In this document: piece by piece, positions 58,477-64,000 of the stretch
Position numbering within the stretch: the stretch's first letter is position 1
Layout: each line of letters starts with the position of its first letter
Assembly: GCA_046757725.1 (NCBI GenBank)
Contig: JBHHYU010000002.1
Location: 39,885 to 103,884 of the forward strand
Direction: 5' to 3'
Origin: JBHHYU01 sp046757725
Lineage (GTDB): Bacteria > Desulfobacterota > Binatia > UBA9968
DNA: 64,000 nt
The notes under the pieces: model-generated
Databases searched by the model: none
Told to the model about the DNA's origin: nothing
What the model saw: only the letters and a program-made list of their open reading frames with translations
Program-made: the position numbers and the translations under genes

Positions 58477-58905
58477 ATGGTAAGTAAAGAACCTTTCAAA
58501 ATTATATTTTCAAAGTGGCCCCTTGTACATCGCCTGTCCCAGGCCGGGTTCACCGTGATAGAGGTTTTAGTGTCGATGGCGATCTTCTCCATTGCGATCT
58601 TGGGCCTGGCCGCAGGCGCTACATCGGTCATGCGGGCAAATCAGACAAGCCGTTTGAGCAATATCGCCACGAACCTTGCGCAGCAACAATTGGAGCAGCT
58701 TAAGTCAAGGACCGTGGCAAACGTCACTTCTTGTTCTTCCAACTGTGATAATCCTGTGCCGACTTACCAGAGCGTGGCCTTTACCCGAACCTGGACGGTG
58801 ACAGCTAACACCCCTGCTCTGGGGGTAACCCAGATTGCGGTCACTGTCCAATGGACTGACTATACAAACCACACCGTGACCATTACGTCGTCGGTCTCGC
58901 AGTAG
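58477..58905 (+). CDS. pilV: Minor pilin PilV
   Basis: A 142-residue minor prepilin. A longish leader (about 23 residues) is followed by GFTVIEVLVSMAIFSIAILGLAAG, the PilV-type N terminus, and SNIATNLAQQQLEQLKSR, the usual helix end. Two cysteines occur in TSCSSNCDN. It probably joins PilW, PilX and FimT in the priming complex that supports PilY1. The ATG is preceded by GTGAGG. Confidence 0.85.
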   Translation: MVSKEPFKIIFSKWPLVHRLSQAGFTVIEVLVSMAIFSIAILGLAAGATSVMRANQTSRLSNIATNLAQQQLEQLKSRTVANVTSCSSNCDNPVPTYQSVAFTRTWTVTANTPALGVTQIAVTVQWTDYTNHTVTITSSVSQ

Positions 58906-58976
58906 GCGATCATGAGGAGAAAGCAGGGAATGGCGAATAGCCGATGGTCAAGAGAAAACGGACCGGGGAGCAACCA

Positions 58977-59609
58977 ATGCTAGTGAACAGCAAAAGCGGT
59001 TTTACACTGGTAGAGCTTTTGGTATCGACTGTTCTGACCTTCTTTGTCATGGGGGCGATCTACAGTGTCTTTCGGGTTCAAACCCGTTCTATTAAGTCGC
59101 AGGAGAGCCGGATGGAGGCCCAGCAGTACGCGCGTGCGGTGTTGGATCTGATGGTGCGCGAAATAAGGAATTTAGGATATTTCCCAACCGGAGTACCTTG
59201 CTCACCCCCGTCGAATACCAACGGGATCGTCGCAGCCAGCGCCACGAGTTTCCGATTTGTTTACGATGCCAACGGTACGAATGGCTGCGCTGACTCCGAC
59301 GAAGATATCAACTATGCCTTCACAGGCCAAGATATTACCCGTAATGGAGTGCCCTTAACCGACGGTAATGCCACTAACCTGCAACTTACTTATTATCCGC
59401 AGCAAACCACCGGTATAGCCCCGGCTCCCTTCTGTGCCTCGGCCGGCAATCCTTCCGGCTGTAGTGGCAATCTGGCTACCAATTTGGCCAATATTCAGAA
59501 GGTATCGATCTCATTGACTATTCAATCCAAGAGTCCGGACACAGAGTTTGGCGGCGGTAAGCTCGATGCCATCATGGTGTCCAGTGCGAATCTGCGCAAC
59601 CGAGGGTAA
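58977..59609 (+). CDS. pilW: Minor pilin PilW
   Basis: A 210-residue minor prepilin of the PilW family: leader MLVNSKSG, then FTLVELLVSTVLTFFVMGAIYSVF, and EAQQYARAVLDLMVREIRNLGY, a PilW-diagnostic helix. The C-terminal globular part has several cysteines (PCSPP, NGCAD, FCAS, GCSG). ATG 58977 has GGGGAG 6 nt upstream and gives a short leader; an in-frame ATG at 58944 is possible. Confidence 0.87.
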   Translation: MLVNSKSGFTLVELLVSTVLTFFVMGAIYSVFRVQTRSIKSQESRMEAQQYARAVLDLMVREIRNLGYFPTGVPCSPPSNTNGIVAASATSFRFVYDANGTNGCADSDEDINYAFTGQDITRNGVPLTDGNATNLQLTYYPQQTTGIAPAPFCASAGNPSGCSGNLATNLANIQKVSISLTIQSKSPDTEFGGGKLDAIMVSSANLRNRG

Positions 59610-59747
59610 GGACAATGAGGAGAAGGAGAGGAGGCTATAAACCTTGGAAATCGGCAGGAGTTCCAGTGTTCAGGCATCGTTGCCTTTCGGTCTTTCAACG
59701 GTGATGAGAAGAGTTTTTATGAAAGACGTGATTAAGCGCGAAGTACA

Positions 59748-59786
59748 GAGTTCAACGTTGATCGTTGCAGATCGGATGTTGAACTC
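59748..59786. repeat. 9-bp perfect inverted repeat over the pilX start
   Basis: GAGTTCAAC (59748-59756) and GTTGAACTC (59778-59786) form a perfect 9-bp stem with a 21-nt loop. The second arm begins on the last base of the proposed pilX ATG (59776-59778). It shares TTGAAC-rich character with 20788..20827. Confidence 0.55.
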
Positions 59787-60234
59787 CGAGAAAGGGATCG
59801 CTCTGATAGTCGTGCTCATGGTGATGGTGATTTTGCTATCGATCACCGGGGCGGGTCTATTCTTTAGCGGAGTCGAACTTAAGATGAGCAGCAACTTTCG
59901 GAGCGGGAATCGGGCTTTTTATGCCGCGGACACCGGGATCGATATCGGCCGCAACCAGCTCCAGTTTAATCAGGCGCTGGCGAGTGCGCCGTTCAGCGGA
60001 ACAATCGACGGAGACTTAGCTTACCGAAGTGGCAGTCGGAACGACACGGTAGCTCAGCCGCTTCAGTATGAGGGCATGAGGATCGAGTCAGGTTTTTCCA
60101 TCGGAACGGGGACAGGCTACAACCCATCCGGCTATACCTTCTACCAGTATCAGATCAACGTAACGGGGACAGGGCCGAGAGGCTCCGCGCGAGAGATTGA
60201 GGCCAAGGCCGAATACGGCCCCGTGGCCCAATGA
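59776..60234 (+). CDS. pilX: Minor pilin-associated protein PilX
   Basis: A 152-residue PilX-type protein: MLNSEKGIALIVVLMVMVILLSITGAGLFF is the family start (charged residue, Gly, Ala in place of the Phe cleavage site), followed by SGNRAFYAADTGIDIGRNQLQ, typical of PilX_N. The open frame reaches back to TTG 59644, but the added 44 residues do not look like a prepilin leader; ATG 59776 gives a normal leader. Upstream 59610..59775 would then be noncoding. It overlaps pilY1 by 4 nt (ATGA). Confidence 0.8.
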   Translation: MLNSEKGIALIVVLMVMVILLSITGAGLFFSGVELKMSSNFRSGNRAFYAADTGIDIGRNQLQFNQALASAPFSGTIDGDLAYRSGSRNDTVAQPLQYEGMRIESGFSIGTGTGYNPSGYTFYQYQINVTGTGPRGSAREIEAKAEYGPVAQ

Positions 60235-63044
60235 GGTACGCCATGAAAAAAGTGATATCGGTTAGCTTAATTGTCTGTTTACTTTTTTGGGATATGCCGC
60301 TGGCGCTGGCGGACGACAGTGACATCTTCGGGGCGAACATCCAACCCAACGTGATGATCCTGCTCGACAGCTCGGGGAGCATGAAAGATACCATCAGCAC
60401 TAACCCGTATGATCCCAACACGACCTATCCAGGCAGGCGTAAGTCTACGAAAGTCTATAGAAAGTTCTTCATTTGGTACTTCACATACGCGAACAGCATT
60501 GCTAACGTCCCGGATGTAAATGCCCAGAATGCCCTGTCCACCGACGGCTTCTGGTCCGGGAAGATCGGTCGCTCCCGAGTAAACCTCTTCGTGGGTAACT
60601 ATCTTAACTACCAGAACTGTTCCGCTTGTAGTCAGCAACAAAAGAAGATCGACGTTGCGAAAAGCGTTATTACCAACCTGATCAATGACACACAAAACGT
60701 CCGCTTTGGCCTGATGAAGTTCCGGACCTCTCCCAATGGTGGCGCGATGGTAGCTCCCATCGGGACTGCCAAGGCCACGATGATCAGCGCCCTCAACGCC
60801 ATCAACCCTAGCGGGTGGACCCCCCTTGGTGAGCAGCTCCGCGACGCCGGCCTGTACTACGACGACAGCGCTTCCTTTAACGATGGTACGGGCAGTTATA
60901 GCAGTCCGATCCAATATTACTGCCAGCCGAGCTTCGTCATCATTATTTCGGACGGGGAGCAAAACGGCTCTGTGGATGTCCGAACCGAGGCGACGAACCG
61001 TTTTACGCAGGACCACAGCTCATTAGCCAACACGCAGAACGTCATCGTCCACACCGTCGGCTTCAACACCGGTGCCGCGGCGAATGCCGTCCTCCAACAG
61101 GCGGCCACCAACGGCGGCGGCACCTTTTACACCGCGGATAATACAACCCAGTTAGAGGCAAGCCTTCAGAATGCCATCAGCCAGATTATCGCCGCCACCT
61201 TCTCCTTTTCCACACCAGCGCTCCCGACGACCACTGCGACGGGAAGCACCAAGGCCTATTTTGCCTCCTTTAAGTCCGATCCTGTCCGCCGGTTCTGGCG
61301 GGGGTTTCTAAAAGCCTACCAGAGGGATTCGAACGGTAAGATCCCGGTGGACGGCAACGGTGTCCCCCTCGCCTCGGCCCTGGTCTGGGAGGCCGGGCAA
61401 CAGCTCAGCCAGAAATCGCCGGGAAGCCGGACAATCAAGACTGCCATAAGCGGGGCCTTACAGGACTTTACGAAGAACAATGCGGCTATCACTACGGCTC
61501 TCCTTGGCGTCTCTACGACCTCCGAACGGGATAAAGTTGTCGATTTCATCCGGGGGATTGACGCCTACGACGAGGACTTAGATTCCAACGTCACCGAGGA
61601 GCGGTCCTGGAAGCTGGGGGACATTTTTCATTCAAGTCCTGCTGTGGTCTCTCCGCCCTTCTTGCCCTCGACAGAACCCAGCTACACGACCTTCAAGAGT
61701 GCCAACGCCGGCAGAACGACAGTTGTGATCGCCGCGGCGAATGACGGGATGGTTCATGCTTTCAGGGATAGCGATGGCGAAGAGCTGTGGGCCTTCATCC
61801 CCGAAGACCAGCTCGGCCGCTTGAAGGATCTGGCAGTCAAATCAACGCAGCATCTCTACTATGTGGATTCAAGTCCAATCGCTGCCGATATTAAAATCGG
61901 GGGCGCCTGGAAGACCATTGTCGTTGTTGGCCAGCGGAGGGGGGGCAATAGCTATATTGCCCTGGACATTACCGACACAACTAATCCGGGATACTTGTGG
62001 AGCTTCACCGACTCCAAGATGGGGGAGAGCTGGTCCGAGCCGGTCATCGGAAAGGTGAAGATGTCGGATGGGACCGAGAAGTTCGTAGCCTTCATTGGAG
62101 GAGGCTACGACACCGCTCAGAATAACAACTCCGGGAAGGCTTTCTTCGTCATCGACCTAGCGAGCGGTGCCAAGCTCTGGGAGTATTACAACGACGGTTC
62201 CACAGACGGCCACCAGTATATGAACTTCAGCCTTGCCGCCAATCCGACGGCGGTCGACCTCAACCACGATGGCTTTGTCGACCGGGTCTACATAGGCGAC
62301 GTTGGCGGCCAACTGTGGAAGTTCGATGTATCGGCGGCGGCCACGCTCTCGGGCGGTCTGGTTACCAACTGGACGGGAAAGCGCCTTTTTACGGCAGCCC
62401 CATCCCAGGCGAATCCCCCGGCGGTCGGAGAGTATTATCCAGCCCAGGCCATTTACGCCCCACCCACTCTCACCCTTGATGACAGCGGGAACATCTGGCT
62501 ATTCTTCGGGGCAGGGGATCGGAATCACCCCAACAACGCGAGCGCGAACCGCTTCTACGGCATCAAGGATGATACCAACATGACCAACGGTAGCAGCCTG
62601 GTTGAGACGGACCTGACGGATGTGACCTCGGGTACTGGCAGTGTCTCTCAGGGTTGGTTCATCATTATGGGGAGCAACGAAAAGATCCTGGCGGCAGCCG
62701 ATATCTTTAACAAGAGTGTCCTTTTCACATCCTTTACACCCGTGAGCACGGTAGCCTGTGGGAGCGCGGGCGGAGACGCCAAGCTCTACGCTGTCAACAT
62801 GCTTACAGGCGATGCTTCTATCGATCTGAGCACTGGACAAGCGCTGGCCTCGGGTCAGAGCGCGTTGACCATGGCGAAGGCTATTGGGAAGGGGATACCA
62901 TCGAGGCCGGTTGTGATCATCAAGGAGACTGGTAGCGTGGGGATCCCTACCGTCGTCACGGGCACAACCAACGAGCAGATCGATAACACCCCAGCGCCTC
63001 CTATTTCCGTGAAGCGGCTGGTGCGCTGGCGGGAGGTGTTTTAA
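60231..63044 (+). CDS. pilY1: Type IV pilus tip adhesin/assembly protein PilY1
   Basis: A 937-residue secreted PilY1. Signal peptide (about 4-27, MKKVISVSLIVCLLFWDMP...ALA). The N-terminal von Willebrand A domain has the MIDAS DSSGS at 46-50 and continues to about 330 (VIIISDGEQNG, HTVGFNTGA). The conserved C-terminal beta-propeller (from about 450) includes WSEPVIGKVKM, FFVIDLASGAKLWEY and an EF-hand-like calcium loop DLNHDGFVDRVYIGD starting at D676. The ATG overlaps the pilX stop. It promotes pilus extension and adhesion with the minor pilins. Confidence 0.94.
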   Translation: MRYAMKKVISVSLIVCLLFWDMPLALADDSDIFGANIQPNVMILLDSSGSMKDTISTNPYDPNTTYPGRRKSTKVYRKFFIWYFTYANSIANVPDVNAQNALSTDGFWSGKIGRSRVNLFVGNYLNYQNCSACSQQQKKIDVAKSVITNLINDTQNVRFGLMKFRTSPNGGAMVAPIGTAKATMISALNAINPSGWTPLGEQLRDAGLYYDDSASFNDGTGSYSSPIQYYCQPSFVIIISDGEQNGSVDVRTEATNRFTQDHSSLANTQNVIVHTVGFNTGAAANAVLQQAATNGGGTFYTADNTTQLEASLQNAISQIIAATFSFSTPALPTTTATGSTKAYFASFKSDPVRRFWRGFLKAYQRDSNGKIPVDGNGVPLASALVWEAGQQLSQKSPGSRTIKTAISGALQDFTKNNAAITTALLGVSTTSERDKVVDFIRGIDAYDEDLDSNVTEERSWKLGDIFHSSPAVVSPPFLPSTEPSYTTFKSANAGRTTVVIAAANDGMVHAFRDSDGEELWAFIPEDQLGRLKDLAVKSTQHLYYVDSSPIAADIKIGGAWKTIVVVGQRRGGNSYIALDITDTTNPGYLWSFTDSKMGESWSEPVIGKVKMSDGTEKFVAFIGGGYDTAQNNNSGKAFFVIDLASGAKLWEYYNDGSTDGHQYMNFSLAANPTAVDLNHDGFVDRVYIGDVGGQLWKFDVSAAATLSGGLVTNWTGKRLFTAAPSQANPPAVGEYYPAQAIYAPPTLTLDDSGNIWLFFGAGDRNHPNNASANRFYGIKDDTNMTNGSSLVETDLTDVTSGTGSVSQGWFIIMGSNEKILAAADIFNKSVLFTSFTPVSTVACGSAGGDAKLYAVNMLTGDASIDLSTGQALASGQSALTMAKAIGKGIPSRPVVIIKETGSVGIPTVVTGTTNEQIDNTPAPPISVKRLVRWREVF

Positions 63045-63047
63045 GTG

Positions 63048-63725
63048 ATGGGCAAGACAGCGATCATTATAACGTTCATTTTCTTTCTGCTGGGGGTGGG
63101 GCATGTGCAGGCCGGCTCTGATGAGGCAAGGGAGCGGACCAATGCGGGTGTGAAGTTGCTCCAGCAGGGAAAGACGGATGAGGCGGTCACGGAGTTTGAG
63201 AAGGCGGTCACGCTGGATCCCGATTATGTCGCCGCCCACGTGAACCTGGCATATGCCTATGACCGCCAGGGTCGGGTCGAGGAAGCGATGGACGGGTATC
63301 GCAGGGTGATCGAGCTGGCACCGGAAGATGTCATGGCCCACAATAACCTGGGCGTCCTCTACGACAAGAAAGGTCTCTACAACGAAGCTATCGGGGCATT
63401 CGAGCAGGCCCTTCGGATCGACCCCACCAACGCCAACGCGCAGAAAAACCTCGAGAACGCAAAAAAGAACAAGGCCACCATCCAGGGACGGCAGGACCGG
63501 ATCGCACAAGCCCAAAAGGAGGTGGAGGACCATCCTACCAGTCCGAGGGCCTCGTACAAGTTGGCCCGCCTCTACGCCTTCTACGGCAAGAAGGATCAGG
63601 CCATCGAGTGGCTCGATAAGGCCTTGAAGATGGGGTTCAACGATTTAGACTACTTGAAGGCAGATCCGGCCCTAAAGGATCTTAGGGATGATCCAAGCTT
63701 TGCAAGATTATTGAAGGCAAGGTAA
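63048..63725 (+). CDS. TPR-repeat secreted protein
   Basis: A 225-residue protein. It has an N-terminal signal peptide (ITFIFFLLGVGHVQAG), then at least three TPR units from about residue 25 (GVKLLQQGKTDEAVTEFEKAV; AYDRQGRVEEAMDGYRRVI; GVLYDKKGLYNEAIGAFEQAL), a Gln-rich linker, and a final TPR-like helical pair. It follows pilY1 with no gap and so may help pilus assembly in the periplasm, comparable in role, not in proven homology, to PilF/PilW lipoproteins. No lipobox is visible. GTG 63045 and ATG 63048 are adjacent. Confidence 0.78.
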   Translation: MGKTAIIITFIFFLLGVGHVQAGSDEARERTNAGVKLLQQGKTDEAVTEFEKAVTLDPDYVAAHVNLAYAYDRQGRVEEAMDGYRRVIELAPEDVMAHNNLGVLYDKKGLYNEAIGAFEQALRIDPTNANAQKNLENAKKNKATIQGRQDRIAQAQKEVEDHPTSPRASYKLARLYAFYGKKDQAIEWLDKALKMGFNDLDYLKADPALKDLRDDPSFARLLKAR

Positions 63726-63920
63726 TAAACACCTCCAATCCATCCTTAACTTCCATTCCCGGATTAATGAATCACGGATAGATCCAAGGCACCCCTTTTT
63801 GTGCCCAGAGGGGGTTTCCTCCTCAGCACAGCTTGAGAAGAGGAGGTCGTGGAATCACCCCTTAATCTTTGATTCTTCCCTTGACAAGGCGTGCTGGAGG
63901 GAGATATTTTCTCTCCCCCG
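63726..63920. other. Gap after the minor pilin operon
   Basis: 195 nt. Contains short inverted repeats: GGCAC/GTGCC near 63790-63810 and CCTCCTC/GAGGAGG near 63820-63846, neither followed by a T-run. A TTGACA at 63881-63886 with TATTTT 18 nt on could be a promoter for the pseudopilin gene. Confidence 0.35.
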
Positions 63921-64000
63921 ATGGCCAGCAGGCAAAAAGGATCCTTTTCCCTATACGCTTGGGGTTTCACCCTGATTGAAATCCTAGTGGCCCTGGCCAT
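63921..64000 (+). CDS. Partial type IV pseudopilin (truncated by window end)
   Basis: From ATG 63921 the frame reads a short basic leader ending in Gly and then FTLIEILVALA before the window ends, the prepilin cleavage motif with Glu5. An upstream in-frame GTG at 63891 is possible. Probably a further minor pilin or a T2SS pseudopilin; the type cannot be told from 26 residues. Confidence 0.75.
   Translation, partial: MASRQKGSFSLYAWGFTLIEILVALA

Noticed and set aside
62499..63533. 344-codon open frame on the minus strand opposite pilY1 and the TPR gene
   Set aside because: It is antisense to two well-supported genes, has no domain, and arises from codon bias in the GC-rich coding strand.
1..64000. 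tRNA genes, CRISPR arrays, insertion sequences
   Set aside because: No T-loop-like GTTCRA tRNA fold, regular spaced repeats, or transposase/integrase motifs were recognised in any intergenic region or frame.

Overview
This 64 kb window looks like a chromosomal segment of an uncultivated Gram-negative-type bacterium. Support for that: sedoheptulose-7-phosphate isomerase for LPS heptose, a type IVa pilus set with PilY1, a Wzm/Wzt polysaccharide exporter, and sigma-54 promoters. Many genes use GTG or TTG starts. The mix (archease, LarB, PPDK, pilus genes under a membrane sigma-54 activator) would suit Methylomirabilota/NC10, Nitrospirota or Desulfobacterota. I cannot assign a phylum from sequence alone. 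No tRNA, rRNA, CRISPR array, transposase or integrase was seen.

Layout. (1) 0.3-13.9 kb, minus strand, housekeeping: a MagIII/EndoIII-like glycosylase, a deoxyhypusine-synthase-like protein, gmhA, an HD phosphohydrolase, archease, a zinc-ribbon protein, larB, thiL, lon, and the dnaJ-dnaK-grpE chaperone block driven by a strong sigma-70-like promoter. (2) 14-17.6 kb, plus strand: recO and ppdK. (3) 17.7-23.7 kb: pilB, pilC, a fused membrane-sensor/sigma-54 activator, and pilA behind a -24/-12 promoter and ended by a 20-bp perfect terminator hairpin. (4) 23.7-39.6 kb: membrane glycosylation and sugar-transfer genes (YfhO-like, two GT-C enzymes each paired with a GT2 polyprenyl-phosphate-sugar synthase, several GT4/GT2 enzymes). 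They surround a small island with a gentisate-1,2-dioxygenase-like bicupin, an alpha/beta hydrolase and a GST-like protein. (5) 39.9-56.7 kb, plus strand: an ABC-transporter-dependent O-antigen/capsule locus (wzm, wzt, FkbM methyltransferase, an unusual NDPK-like/ParB-Srx-like fusion, a nucleotidyltransferase, CgeB-type and GT4 transferases, a B12 radical SAM enzyme, a dehydratase/nucleotidyltransferase/aminotransferase module, a methyltransferase and a NodB deacetylase). (6) 57-64 kb: pilD, minor pilins fimT-pilV-pilW-pilX, pilY1, a TPR lipoprotein-like or secreted protein, and the start of another pseudopilin cut by the window edge.

How it fits together. The two pilus blocks, 33 kb apart, appear to be one regulon. 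Three GG-N10-GC sigma-54 promoter matches lie ahead of pilA, pilD and fimT, and a single fused sensor-activator gene sits directly before pilA. Between them lies a surface-glycan region. The most novel candidate is just after wzt: an FkbM methyltransferase, then a protein that reads as a nucleoside-diphosphate-kinase-like fold joined to a ParB/sulfiredoxin-like DGxHR domain, then a Pol-beta-type nucleotidyltransferase. In the known Wzm/Wzt systems a kinase-methyltransferase (WbdD) caps the glycan for recognition by the Wzt C-terminal domain. This trio could be a split, unrelated solution to the same problem; that is inference.
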